Shown: piece after piece, positions 13,401 to 28,400 of the stretch
Numbering within the stretch: the stretch's first letter is position 1
Layout of the letters: every line of letters begins with the position of its first letter
Source of the DNA: Pisaster brevispinus
Taxonomy: Eukaryota > Echinodermata > Asteroidea > Forcipulatida > Asteriidae
Direction of reading: 5' to 3'
DNA: 64,000 nucleotides
NCBI GenBank assembly: GCA_023634235.1
Contig: JAMKCF010000003.1
Coordinates: 5,422,958 to 5,486,957 of the forward strand
Notes under the pieces: model-generated
The model's database searches: none
What the model saw: the letters and a program-made list of their open reading frames with translations, nothing else
Told to the model about the DNA's origin: nothing
Translations under genes and position numbers: made by a program

Positions 13401-16400
13401 AGGGTAAAACAACACTCCACATTGAGTTATTACTCACTGAGTTCTTCCTTGTACTCGTCCATCTCCATTTGATAAGTATCCTCCAGCGTCATCTTGGTGT
13501 GTTGCTCCGCCTCCAGCTGCTCCTTCAGGAAGCTGTTCTCATTCCTCAACTTCTCCTCGATGTGCTCTGCGTTGACGCGGACAGTGATGATGTCCTCACG
13601 GTACTTAATGCATAATGTTTGTAACTCCTGAATAGAGAAACATGAAAGACGGTTGTGTTTATGAGAGGTGGAAAGCAATGGATCCAATGAGCTTGCCATG
13701 AAAATATTAATTTACCAGGGTTGGTTAAGCTTATATTTGACTTGATCTTAATGGGGATTAGGGAGATGGGGAAAAGGGATAGGGGTGTGGGGGTAAGGGT
13801 GATGAAAGAAGAGGGATGAAGCATGGGGTAAGGGTGATGGAGAGAGGCGTGTTGGGGATGTGGGGATAAGGCGATGGAGAAGAGGCATACAGCACAGGGA
13901 TAAAGATGATGGAGGAATAGGTGTTTGTGTTGTGGGGATAAGGTGATGCAAGACGAGGGATGGAGTAGTGGGGATAAGGGTGATGGTAGAGGAGGGATGG
14001 GTTGTGGGATAAGGGTACTGGAGGAAGAGGGTGGGGTGTGGGGATAAAGGTGATGGAGGAAGAGGGAAGGGGAATGCCAATATGGATGATGGAAAAAGAT
14101 GTACAGGTGGAACTGGGATAATAAGGCTGATGAGAGTATGGAGTGGGTTTTATGGGAGCAAAAAGATGGGTGCATATCGATGAGGGGGAATCAGAAAGAG
14201 GTTTATTGAAGCAGAGGCATGGAAGGAGTAGGAACCAGGGTAATAATTGACACTTAATACTTGATGTGAATACATTACAAGCATAAATGTATTAAATGAT
14301 TCAGTTTGAACCACTTACATCTAGACCAGACGGTAGGTTAAACTCCTCCCCACTCATAATGGACATGTGTAGCGTTCTCTTAGCACTGAGGCTCTCATTC
14401 TCTCCTTGTAGTCTGTTCACCTTCAATGAGAAAGACACCAATAAGTCAATGTGTGCGATGTTTCCAATGCCTGCAATCATGACAATCATAATTTGGGGTT
14501 GAACAAAGAAAACATTTACTAGAGCGGGATTGAAATAAAAGTCGCGTCCCCCTTAAGGTGATCCCTCTGCTGCCGCTTCTCAGGTTAACTTGGGGGTGAT
14601 CCCTGGCTAAACAGCAGTTAACGGTTGTATGGCTTTTGACTGGCACCCCCGAACAAAGATATTGACTAATAGGGAGACCGCCAACATAGGGCTGGATAGC
14701 TCAGTTAGTGGAGCGCCATCACGTTATTCCGGAGGTCCTTGGTTCAAATCCTGCTCTAGTCATTGTGTCTTGATGGTCAAAGAAAGCCAACTACAAAATG
14801 AATCGTCAACAAAAAACTGTCAAAGACTCACACAATACTTACCTCTTGATATATCTGTTCTCTGGATTCCATTAACTTTTGCTGAGGTCAAAAAAAGACG
14901 AACAAAAAAGGAAGTTAAGAATGAGATATCAGTGTAAATTGTTTGCACCATTTTGGTCATCAGATTGCATTTTACGCGATGAGCGATAAACGCCATATGA
15001 ATCCCCAAAAGGCGGACCATGGGCAGACAGTAGTTGTGTATGACATCACCAGAGGAGTCTATAGACATAGGCAGAACTATACCGGACAGCGCCCTAATCG
15101 AGATCAAAGATAGACAGATCATTGGTTGAGAGATGTGTATGGCACTAACAACATTCATGTTTCCATTGTTTGACTTGGATGACGACCTACACAAGGTGCC
15201 TATAGGTGAATCAATCACAAAGCAGGTAATATTGTTCAACAACTTTCTGCTAAGCAAAAATGGGCAGGATACCAGTCACAGACAGTACATGGGACTCTTG
15301 GCTTGTAACCTTATTCTGGTAAGAAAGATTTTGTTGTGCTTAGCTACTTTTGATGCTTAAAGTTGCTCTATGATATCGGGCCCTGTAGAGAATGACTTAC
15401 CAGCCTATCATGCATTTCATTGTGCTCTCTTAAGTACTGCTGTCTAAGATCTGTCAGGAACTTCTCAGACTCGTGGTTCATCGCTGTTGCATTCCCAATC
15501 TGTCAAAGCAGAGAAAAGAGCCAATTGTCAGTTAGAGATACCTTACAAAATCTGCAAGCTTGTGGCCAACACTGGTAAGACCAGTATCTGCACATTATGT
15601 GACTCAACATTATAAATGGAATAAAAACCCAGGCCTGGAATTACACAAAGGCCACATGGCATTGGTGCCCCTTCAAAAGTTTCACAAAAACTTGAAGATT
15701 TTCCAATGGAAGTGCCCTTTGCAAAATAAAACTGGCTTTGCCCTCTCAAAGATGAAACTCCAGGCCTGAAAACCTGTGGCAGTTTAAGCTCAATCAGTCA
15801 TTAGCCCGATGGGCTTCTTTACAAAGAGCTTCAGCGGAAGGCCTGCTACCGACTGCAAAACCCAGAGATGACTACTAAGTTTCTTTATACTGTCATTACT
15901 TGTGATATGAGATAGTGAAAATGAAAAAAATGTAGATCACATCACAGAGAACTGTGCTCTTTCCAGCAGTGTACAGTTGGATATTGATTTGCAAGGCAGT
16001 AAATGATGAATGTTTATTGTAATGCAGCAATGAGTGCTATACAGGCTTAGGAGATGACCACTAAGTTTCTTTATACTGCCATTACTTGTGATATGAGATG
16101 CTGAATATGAAAAAATGTACCTCACATCACAGAGAACTGTGCTCTTTCCAGCAGTGTACAGTTGGATATTGACTTGCAAGGCAGTAAATGATGAATGTTT
16201 ATTGTAATGCAGCAATGAGCGCTATATGGGCTAAGGCTTTGGTTTTAATCAAGTGAATTCCTTGGCTGCATTTCTTACCTGGCTCTGTGCATCTTCCGCA
16301 GCATTCTGTAGACTTTCCTCGAGCTCCATCCGTAACCTCCTCTCTCTGGAGACACTTTCCCTCTCTGCATCTAACTCCTACAGGAACAGATATTCGGGTG

Positions 16401-19400
16401 TTTTTGATTAACTTATTACTGTAAATGCACACTCCAAGATGCCTCAAAATCTCCATTATGCTGTGCACGGAATGGTGAAGTAACCCACGCCACACATCAT
16501 TGTATTTGTACTATAGACCTTTCTATAGATAGATTGCACATGATGTCATTGACGGCCATCTTTGATGACAAACAATGGAAGCGTGCACGCGTGTAAGCGC
16601 GACTCTCAGCCAATGATAGCCTTTCACGCGTGCACGTTTCATCAACGATGGCGGCCAATGCAAGAGGTCTATTGTTGATAAACAAACCGCGCTGATTGGC
16701 ATGGACGACCAAACGTTAGCAAAACATTCAATTGTTTAACAAATGTTGTGACCAAATTAAACATTTTCTGCAAACTTTCAATTAAATAAAATACCTCCCA
16801 TGATTGGTTGCTTTATTCCCGATTCAACACTATTTAAAAAATATTTACGGTTACGGTTGAATGGCTTCTGACTGGCACCCTCGAACAAAGATATTGACTA
16901 ATAGGGAGACTGCCAACATACGGCTAGATAGCTCAGTTGGTGGAGCGCCGGTACGTTAATCCGGAGGTCTTTGGTTCAAGTCCCGCTCAAGTAAATTTTT
17001 CTTTGTTCAAACCCAAATTATTTAAAACTTACCCAGTCAGTTTCCTTTGTGGTTTATTACTTGATATTACAAATATTTGTGTGACATTGCTACAAAAAAA
17101 AATATTTGTGTGACATTGCTACATCTGTTTTGTTTTGCATTTATGGCTTTCCATGGCTTGGCAAAAACTCGGGCTGTGACATTGCAACAGAAAGGTCTGT
17201 TACATGTAACATGCAAAATTATTTGCATGTGGCTGATGGACGCCATGCAATACCTTAAATGAAAGCATCTAACCTTTCCAAATCTATCAAGTTAGCTATT
17301 CAGAATATAAATTTAAACTTGTGGGTTCAATCAGGCAAAAAACAGGACCAACCATCTTCAAGGTAGCTCGCTCTAGGAAACAAGTGGCACGACCAAGCAC
17401 ATAGAGATAGACCATGCAAGCCTTGTGCGTATTCAAACAATTTTGGGTCCCACATACATTGCTTTAACGCAAGAAGGACACAGACTCGCGCACTCCGACA
17501 GGTCCAAATGTTCGAATACGTACACGATTTCCACAGTCTGTTGGCCCACTACACTCCTGGGTACACGAATGCATCCCTTTTGTAATATTGCACTTACCAC
17601 TTTGAGGCTCTGTGTGAGCTCCTTGTACTCGCCCTCGCGTGATTGGACGCTCTGCAGCTGGTCTTCATAGTTACTACACATGTCACAGGGCCTTCCAAGC
17701 TTCTCCCTTGCTATCCTTATCTGAGAATCACAAGCCCCGGAACATGAACAAATTATGACTTAAAAGACAACGTAAAGAAATGGTCATTTTTGAAAAACTC
17801 TTTCTTTTAACCTGAAAGCTCACTTATTATAAGATTTATAACAAATAAATTGTCTGTCTGAAAGACTCTCAAAAGTCTAGAAAATAGCATTTGAATGCCC
17901 CATAAATCACTGTTGCTTATTTTGATTGTCACAATCAAAATAAACCCAGCGTGAACGGTTTGAAGCATAGTTTGAAATTTCCAGACTTTAGCTTTACGGC
18001 GTGTATTTTAAAATAGAGGGATCAAGTCCAAGAAGATGCCCAAATTCCACTTCATGAGGCAGAGCAACTAGCCACAAACAGACTGGAATGAAGACGGTTA
18101 TCCAAGGAGGCCAAAAGACACCTTTTCCTAAGCAGCTAAGTCAAGTCAAGTCAAGAGGATGGAAGTGAAACTTATGTTCCCCAGAAAACTGTTTTTCAAA
18201 AGAAATCCTGCTCCATTTCATGTTTTAGACTACTGTGTGAAGTTTGGTTCCAAGGAGTGCAAAAGTTCTCGCCTCAATAATCTCAGGTGATATTTCTTGA
18301 AATGAAGGTTGGCTTCGATCAAACACAAGAGAGAAGACAAAAAATGTTTTCATGCACTCTCACCTCTTCTTGGAGTTTTGTCCACTCCGTTTCGCTGACG
18401 ACCCTCCTTCCGGCTAGCGAGGGGAACATTTCGGTGCGCGCTCTGGCGCTGGCAAGAACTGATCGCATCTCCTCACCCTCTGGTGTTTCCCCTGGAGTGG
18501 GTAAGTCAAAATTGGGCAGAGATCATTTATATTCAATGGAAGACAACTTATCTAAGAAATACTATAAGGTTCTTAGAACTTGCCCTTAACACTACCCCTG
18601 CTTACTCTGTTTAGCAAAAAATGGTTATTTCAGCCCACTGGCTGTTAGCATTTCCAGAAGGTCATAGGTCACATGCACACAAGTCATGCGGCCGTGTGAT
18701 CTATGACCTGATTACATATTATATGGAGGGACTGTGTTACAAAGGCTCTATGGAGCGCCTAGCTAACAAATACACTACAACTTTCACATGTGACTTTTGT
18801 TGTATCTTTCTTTATAATTTTTCCGTCGAAGCAGCATTCTGTTGACATAAACCAATCTCTGACCCTACATGTACCTTAAAAAAAAACCGCTTCAGTAGAT
18901 TGCCCAAGAAGTATTCTACTAGGAAGTGTAAATGCAGTCGGGAGTTTCAAGATCTTACCAGAAATTGCACGTTCCTGAGCCTCGGTAAGACTAATGCTGG
19001 ATGACAATGAGGCTGTCTCGGCGTCCACACCGTACACAGTGTTGTCTGAGAAGCTATGGGCTGCTATCTCATTCATACTACGGTGAAGTGGAGACCCGGG
19101 CTGACCTGCCGTCAACAAACAAAACATAGAGGTTTAAGCTTACACTCTAGTAATGAATATTGTAACAACCGCTGTCTCATGATTGGTTGAGAGCACATCA
19201 CATGATATAGGCTATTTTAACTGTGTGTGCCAGGCTACTATGTGGTTGCCAACACTTAATTTTTAAACAAGGGATTCACAACTTTTGCCCTACAGCTTAC
19301 CTTGGAGAGGCCATTTTTACAAAAAGGGCAGACTAAAAACGTCACACTTGCAACTAATCCTGTATTGTCTAGCCGCTAACTGCAAGCAAACCATAATTGA

Positions 19401-22400
19401 ATATGAATAACCGGGCTGGCCCGGCAGACACTGCAAGACGACCAAATCCTTGTCAATCTTCTCCCCTTGATCAAGCAGAAACAGCCTTTCCTTGGCAAAC
19501 TGTAGCAGGCATACTGTGTTGTGAATTGTCTTTTTTAAGGCCCACCCCCAAAACAAAACAAAATTCCTGAACTGCCTCAACCCTTTTAGAGACCAACAGC
19601 AGCTTTAAAACTTGACCTTATAGACCTTTCTATTGCAACGTCACAGACCGAGTTTTTGCCAACCGAGGTTGGAAAACTATGGAAAGCCATAAATGCAAAG
19701 CAAAAACAGGTATCCACAGTTTGTAAACAATACTACACAAATATTCAAAAATAGTGTTCAATTTGTTGGAAACAAAAGATCCAATCATAGAAGGTATTTT
19801 ATTTAATTGAAAGTTTGCAGAAAATGTTGAATTTGTTCACAATAACTGCTCACAGTGCGGTTTGTCTATCAACAATGGAAAGGTCTATTCAATTCGACCA
19901 AAAAAAGGTCATGGTAAAAGTCAAGTCCTGAATTGACAATTTCATTTATTATCTATGAAAACAGTCTACCTTCTTCTAGGAAGCATAAATATCTATTTCA
20001 TATTACTTTAACAAGACTTTTTATTTGAAGAAAAAAAAAAGGATTCTGAAGAATCAGTAAAAACCAGCCTAGCCTGGGCGAGTGGCGATGATGAAAATAT
20101 AAAAACTATGATCTCTAAAGGGTCGAGGTGAAATGAGTTACAACACAGACCAGAGGGAGTGTAGACACCTTGAGTTTCAAACTGAAGTAGCTCCTCCGGA
20201 TCCACGTTGGGCGTCGTGAAATTCTGTGCCGACACCGACGAGTTGACAAGTAACCTTGTACCCAGGTGGCTAGGCCTGTTGGACTCGGAGTCTAGCTGAG
20301 TGGAGGGGGAATTGAGGTCGATGAGGGAGGAGGATCGGCCATGTTTGTCCTGGGGCTCAGAGCTATTATGTGCTTGCTCCGTCTGTAGGTCAGAAATAGG
20401 TTAATTAAGAATTGTCATATTTCTTTATCCTACCAAGCATTAAACCTACTGGAAAAATGTGTAAAGGCATTTTGATTTTTTGCAGTTGGGAATAATTTGC
20501 AGAACCGATTATTCTAAACATCATCACAAATTCATGAAAAGCTTGTGCTCAAATCAGAACAAAACTTTATTGCCAATGTCAGGCAGGGCTAAAAACACCC
20601 ACTAGACCACAGGTCTGAATCTAGTAGTCTGAAGCCTTAGACCAGTACCCTCACGACTGGCAAGTCTGTCAGTCTAGTGTTTTTCCCAATCACTGAGGAT
20701 TGGTTACATGTAGTTTATATTGTTATTGAAACCACTGGGCCACTAGAGGCCACAAGGTCAACCTGGAACCACTGGGCCACTGGGCCAACCTGAAACCAAG
20801 GCTAACCTGAAACCACTGGGCCACTAGAGGCCACAAGGCTAACCTGAAACCACTGGGTCACTGGGCCAACCTGAAATCAAGGCCAACCTGAAACCACTGG
20901 GCCAACCTGAAACCACTGGGCCACTAGAGGCCACAAGGCCAACCTGGAACCACTGGGCCAATGGGCCAACCTGAAACCACTGGGCCACTAGAGGCCACAA
21001 GACCAACCTGGAACCACTGGGCCACTGGGCCAACCTAAAACCACTGGGCCACTAGAGGCCACAAGGCCAACCTGAAACCACTGGGCCACTGGGCCAACCT
21101 AAAACCAAGGCCAACCTGAAACCACTAGGCCAACCTGAAACCACTGGGCCATTAGAGGCCACAAGGCCAACCTGGAACCACTGGGCCAATGGGCCAACCT
21201 GAAACCACTGGGCCACTAGAGGCCACAAGACCAACCTGGAACCACTCGGCCACTGGGCCAACCTGAAACCAAAGCCAACCTGAAACCACTGGGCCACTGG
21301 GCCAACCTGAAACCAAAGCCAACCTGAAACCAAAGCCAACCTGAAACCACTGGGCCACTGGGCCAACCTGAAACCAAAGCCAACCTGAAACCACTGGGAC
21401 ACTAGGCCAACCTGAAACCACTGGGCCAACCTGAAACCACTGGGCCACTAGAGGCCACTAGAGGCCACAAGGCCAACCTGGAACCACTGGGCCAATGGGC
21501 CAACCTGAAACCACTGGGCCACTAGAGGCCACAAGACCAACCTGGAACCGCTGAGCCACTGGGCCAACCTGAAACCAAGGCCAACCTGAAACCACTGGGC
21601 TAACCTGAAACCACTGGGCCACTCGGCCAACCTGAAACCAAAGCCAACCTGAAACCACTGGGACACTAGGCCAACCTGAAACCACTGGGCCACTAGGCCA
21701 ACCTGAAACCACTGGGCCACTAGGCCAACATGACATTTCTCGCTCAATGCAGTGAATTAGCTCAGTAAACTCAGAGAAGACCATGAAAGGATTTGGGAGG
21801 AGTTGAACGATAGCCATTCAGTATGTACTGTACCTGAGCCTGTTGCTGTAGTCTCTCGGTCTCCCGTTCATGCTTAGCCTGTTGCTCTTTGATCGCCTGT
21901 ACCCGCTGCTCAGCCTCTTCCCGCTCTCTGTCCTTCCGCTGGGCCTCCAGGATCTGCCGCTGCTGCTCCTCAGTCAGCACCATCTCCATCCGTCTCATGT
22001 CCATCATCTGCAGCCGCTGCGACTCCAGGAACTGGTTGTTGGCCATGTGCCAGGTGTGCTTCAGGTTGCCATGCTCTTGTTTCTCCTTCTCCAGGAGTCT
22101 GCAGACTGTGGAAGTGGAACATAGAGTTATACAAGTTGACTCGAGCGCTTACATGTATATGCCCTGCATTTTTGTTTACTCCAATCACATTCTAACCTAA
22201 GTAGAACTGACTGTGGAACTCCCTTCCAGCGCTGCTTTTCCATGCCTCTCCAGATACGCCCGTCTTCAAGAGAATAGTGAACACCTTCCTTTTGGATCAA
22301 ATGTCTTAACTTTCTACGTTCTATTTTAGGTTACTGTTTCTTTTGGTGGTTATGGTGTAGTGTAGGTTAGTTTAGTATCTCACTGAGAGATGGTGACCTG

Positions 22401-25400
22401 CGAATTGACAGCCCATACGGGGCCTGGGCCCATAAAGTGTGCGTTAACGGCACGCCTAGTCAGACAACAGGGCTCTCGTCCATTAGTAGTAGGTTTCAGG
22501 ATTCCATTACCACAAGCTTCACTTTCCTATTATTGTTTTTGCTGTTTCATAGAATTATTCCATTGATCCTTCTTTTATGCAACTTTGACTCTAACTTTTG
22601 CTATGGGCCGCTTTTCATCTTTTTGATGATTTCATCATGTCCCTGATCAAAGTTAAAAAAAGAAAAGAAAAAATAGTGAACTTCTTTTGGAAGTTAGTAC
22701 TGACCTTCTCTTAGTTCTTCTCTCATGGTATCGTTGTCTTCCTGCATAACATGCTTCTGTTTGTTGAGAACGGCGACGTAGAGTTCCATGTCCGAGCGTG
22801 ACGTCTTCTCTGCCTCCAACACACTACTTAACGCACGAACCTGTCAACAGTAACAATCAGGCTTTTAAATCTGAAACCTTGGTGTTTATAAAATCAGTGG
22901 CATCTCTAAGTAATACTTCTGTCTGAAATACTAAGATATCTCATCAAAATTGTTCTACGCCCAATTTCTTGTTTTGGGTTGCCAAGCGTAAATACACTGT
23001 ACACATACAAGATCCTTCATACAAAAACAATTTACTCAATACATTCATAAAAGAAGTGTTATAACATAAATCAATAAATAAGTACAGAATAAATGAGAAA
23101 ACATTTCTCTTACCTTTTCATCTAAGTCGGCTGTAGTGCTAAGCATTGATTCAGGGGGCGTGGCAGGACTCTGTGCTTTATCGACAGTAGAGATTCCCAG
23201 ATCCTCTAGACCATATTTCTGATAGGAAAAAGACATTTATGCATGGTGAGAATAAAACTGAGTCGGGGGAATAAATCTGAATAATTTACTTCTGGTGTTG
23301 GGAAGTGTGGCAAAACCTGTTGGCCATTCTTATGTCACGTACAGAGAGAAAGAAGGGACCAATCTGTCATCATAGTTGGCACTTCCTTGCAGCTAGAATG
23401 AAGACCCCAACCTCGTTCCCAGGGGTGATCTATCTCGCCGCGCCATTTTTTTCCCAGTATGCCTTGCTCGATCATAACCCCTGGAATTGGTTAGTTAATA
23501 TGTGCCAGAATCTAGCACATTTTAACTAGGCCTGTGGTCGATCCGCTATGCGCCTGCTAAACGCGCAAAAGAGGCATCATGTCAAAGAGCAACTGGTCCC
23601 CTCTCATTCTTCTTTGATCTAGTGATATGTCTTACTGTATGCAGTTTAGGGTGACTGTGTAAAAACATGATTCATTTGAAATGGAATCGCGTAACAATAC
23701 TTGCATTTTCACATGCGCGTACTAAGCGTCCTACAAGCGCCATACAAGCGCTCGAAAGTTTTAAACATGCGTGCACGCAAAGTAGTCACCCTTGGGAGCC
23801 AATCAGTGTTGTTTCTCAGTACATCCCTACCAAGGGTTAGTGACAAGGCGTATCGATACGGCGCACTGCCCATGGTAGCGAGGCTGTGAAGACCCCTCTG
23901 TGGTGGCATTAACCAACTCACAATAACAATATTGTGGGTTTTGAGGCGTTGCATGGTGAGGTATCAATGTATATTCAGTTAGTGGTAACACCATGCATAT
24001 ATCTACTTTGCTGGTCACATGTACCATTTGTGCTTGGTATCCTGGGCCCAATTCCAAAGCGCTGCTTGACGGTAAGCAAATTTTTTGTGCTAACTATAGC
24101 AGAAAAATGTGCTTAAGCATAAGCGTATTTCACAGGTCATAAAAAAAACTAGGCATCTTGCGCGTTCACCATGGATTTGCATTGTTACATCCTTCATTTT
24201 CATACAGTAAGCACTGGAAGGTTAGCATGCCTTTTCAAGTGCTTACGGAATAGCAGCGCTATGAAATGGAAATCGCACAGTAAGCACAAAATCGCCGTTA
24301 AGCAGCTCTTTGAAATTGTTAAATTGGGCCCTGCTCATTTCTGCTTAGCAGAGACCTTTTTTTCGGCAATACTTTCTGCTTAACACGTTGACTGCCGGTC
24401 ATAGATTCGTAGGGCTTTCCCATTTCCCTAGTGTGGTGCACATGAGCGCATACCAAATAGGTACTTTTTTGGTGTCTACATGTTGTAATACAAATTCTAA
24501 GGATGTATGTCCTCACCACTGCCAGAAACGTATTTGTTGCGTTCTCAGTGATGCCAGTGTATTCAATTGACAATACAAAACCTTTCATTCTCTACGAGTA
24601 TACTCGTAGTGGCAGAATCCGTTACACCTGTTACTACGAATATACTATGAAATTGGACCCTGGCTCCAAGAATTATCAGACGGCAGGGAATATGCATTGG
24701 CCAGAATTCTCTTCTGGATTCAATTACTTCTGAATTCTCTTATTTTCACAGGTCACTTGTGGGACTGGAGCCCAACGCGTTGAGAAGTGGAAATGGAGAG
24801 TGGACTGAAGTAAGAGCCGAGCTCCTACCTTGAGCTTGTGTTCCAGGGCTCGCCTCTCAACATCTGCCCCCTGTAGCTTTTCCTTCAGGGATTCGATCTC
24901 CCTCTCCAAGGGGACCACGACAGACCGTAAGATCTCTGTGTCTTTCTGCGCCTAAAAATATTAGGAAAGAACAAATGATATGATGTGGTGTTTACAAGGC
25001 TCATATAAACCATGCGACAAGAATGCTTTAATTTCTGGCTATCCAAAATCACATCAAACAGGTAACTTAAACCATTCCTTGAACTTTCTCAACTTTCTCA
25101 ACCATGCAACTCCGTTAAGCTACTGAACTGTAAAAGGTTAATCAACCATAACATCATCTCAACCCTTGAGAGCTCCATTTATACACCTGGTTGAAGAGAA
25201 GCAATTTATGGCTAAGTTTCCAATCAAATGGCACAGACAGAGACCCGGAATGGTAGACAGTCATTTGTCTCCCCTCCCCAACCCCCCATACCTGCAGCAT
25301 GCTATTCTCTAGGTCCTCTTCCTCCTTGGTAGGCGTGTGTTTCTGCTGGGGAGAAGGTTGTTGTTGGGAAGGAGGTTGTGGTTCTACTGGTGGCGGCTGC

Positions 25401-28400
25401 TTTTCATCCCTTGAGGTGGATGGGGAGTTGGATCCTGTCAGACTGCGTAGTGATCTTGTCATGCTAGACAACAGACTTGTGTCCCTTCAATCCAAGACAA
25501 ACAAAGTTTTAAAATGGTCACACTGAAAATCATAGTATATAAACTCAGTTTTTATATAGCAAGGCACTTAACCATAATTGCTTCGTAAAAAATTGGGAAG
25601 GTAGTGCATTCTGCTCTACCAGCCAGGCTCCTAGTGGATGATACCCAGGCCTATATCCTTACGGACTGTGAAGGGGGTAACCCTGTTTCAGCACCAGGAG
25701 TAGGTGACAACGTGCCTCTGGTGGCAGTTGAATCTGGGTTGACAGCCCAAATCAGTTAAGTGTAGCCCTCACCTTGAAGTGGCCGTCCGGCCTTGTGAGT
25801 TGGGCGATATCTCATAAATTTTTTTTTTTTAAAAGCACTTAAACATCAGGTTTGCTAAGTTTTTGATCTAAGCCACCCATTTATATAGCACCTTGTATGG
25901 GTATACAAGGTGAATTCAGCACAATCTGCCGCACACCAAGCAAGAACTTTGTGGTCAAGTGTCATGCTCAAGGACACAAATGTCACAACCTGGACCCGAT
26001 AATGGCCCTTTTTCTTATTTTAAAAGGAAGGTATACATTTGGTATTCACTCTTAAAATTAATGGCAATAAAAAACAGCCTACAGTAGCTTTCGATAGTAA
26101 AAAGCCTTTTGAGAAACATTTCACTTCAAAGTAATGTGGTAAAAACGATATCAGTTTGTATGCACCAAAATTTGAATCTGAGAAGCGTTACTGTCAGAAA
26201 ACATAATCTTCCTGTGTGGACATATTCGCTTTGGATTTTCGACGATATCTCAAAAACGCGACCACCTTTTAAAATGAAATTTTCAGAGGTTAGTTTTAAT
26301 GTACATGTCTACAATTATGTAGGATGAAAACAATCGAACGGTTCTAAAAACCAAAGGTATACTTTGCCTTGAAGTTCCTTACTTTTCTGAGCCAGGCATG
26401 TGACTTTTCTCGGCCATCATTTGCTGAAAGCTCTGAAGCTCCTTGTTGAGTTGATCATTGGCCGCAAGAAGCTTCTCCCGTTCCTGTTGGTAGGTGAGTG
26501 CCGTCTCCTCAGTCGTCATGGCAACTGCATCTTTAATTTTATGAATGAAAAAGTTAAAGCAATTCGGGGTATCACATTTATTTCTTCAGGATTCTTTTTA
26601 AAATATTTTTTTTTTAAATTTATTAATTCTGGTTTTGTAGCCAAGGGACAGTAGAATAGTGAACTTAATCACTATACTAGCCAAGAATCCCATGGAGAGA
26701 AGACAAGGAAGGAAGTTTCAATTTTAGATGTGGGAGGAAACGCTCAGAGAATTGTTCCAGGGAAAACCCACGCAATCAGGTAGGGACTGAAAACCCAATC
26801 CACATAGTGCCACCCAGCAGGATTCGAACCCGGGTCCTAGAGGAGAAAGGCAAGGAAAGAAACCAACTCTGCCAACCTAACATACATTCCATGTAATTGT
26901 GAACTGCTGTATCCATTGCTATCTTAACTGTTTGTTGAGATAAACAATGAACACCATTAAAAAAGTAGAGACTCACTAAAACACGACCTCTTAACGTGAC
27001 AAAATGTTCACAGATTGGTTTTCTAGCTTTTATATTGAAAACAACAGGATGGGAATGAATTTATAGTCTAAAATAGCCGATAATGTGTTATAAATAACTT
27101 TAAAAGACCGTTAACACGCTGCCACCATTTTGGTCATGTTGTCTGTATCCAATAACAGTAATAAATGCCAGTATTCATTGCACATATGAGGAACCAGACT
27201 ATTTTTTCTTCCAGCCTCGATTTGGTTACAATGGTTTGCAATGGAGAAAAATCAAGACGGCCACAGCATGATGAAGGTCTATCGAATGAACACTGGGGGA
27301 CCAGTCTATTGAACCTCATGCTTACCTCTGAGGATAGCTTGCATGGTGCCCACCTCAGCCTTCCATGTTCTCCTGACATCCTCCATCTCCTCCTTGTATG
27401 TTGTCTCTGCCATCACGGCTACCGTCTTCAGCTCATCCAGCTCGTTCTGCATGGTATCCCGTTCACTCCGCATCATCTCTGCCTCCTTGATCAACTCCTC
27501 TGTAGATGGGTGGGGAGGGGAGAAGAAGTAAACGTCAAGCAGATTCAAATATATCTATTTCACTTCATTTTTGAAAATGGTACTTTCTCCATTTAGGTTC
27601 TCATGAAGTTAAAAATAAAAATCAAGGAAGATGTAGGGCTGTGTTGCCACGCAGCCTAACGCACTGTATCAAAGTTTGAATCCCGGCCTGGCAGATCACG
27701 ATGCGCTTCACCTCAAATTGCTTTGTCCTTCAGATGGGACTTTCAGTGATAGCTGTTGTGTACCAGGATGTGCTGTGCACATGAAAGGCCATCCTTAATT
27801 ATTTTACCAATAATTGGTTAATCATTTATTGTGTTTTGACGGATGGGCAGTGTCTCCGCTAGCAACCATTCAACTGTCCATTGAAGGGCCTAGGAAAGAT
27901 CTGGATGGCTCTGGGTAGCCGCTGTTGTTAGATAGACTCGTTTTGCATTCACAAAGTTGGCTGTGTGTGCACAATGCAACGGTATAAGTGTCTGAAAAAA
28001 CCTGCTGTAAATTGTCAGAGGATTGACAAAATGATTGAGGGAAGACTAATCGAAATGATGACGCAATGGAAAAATCTGACATGTGGGCTGCGGATCGACA
28101 ATTTGGAGTACACAATCTTCCCCCGTGTTGATAAGTTTATGGGCAAGCCAGAGACTGACAGTACATCTGTGGGGAGAATGTGGATGGCTACTTTCTCAAT
28201 CCTAGACATGCTAGATGAGACCCTGTGGTTAGAAATTGTTACTAATTACTGAAAGCTACCTTCTCTCGTGAGGAATATTTCCTTGAACTTTGCCCTCTTC
28301 TGGGCAAAGTCTGCCTCCTGGGTCATCCTCTCCTGTAGGACACTGCGGAGGTTAGTCTCCAGCTCTTCCACACGTTGCCGGAGTGCGTTGACATCATCTG

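Noticed and set aside
13546..14175. 209-codon minus-strand frame rich in His, Pro and Ser
   Set aside because: It is the complement of the purine-rich minisatellite and overlaps a proven rabaptin exon in another frame.
20839..21817. Several long minus-strand reading frames rich in Trp, Val and Gly
   Set aside because: They are translations of the minisatellite in three frames; no start context, no domain, and they lie between proven rabaptin exons.
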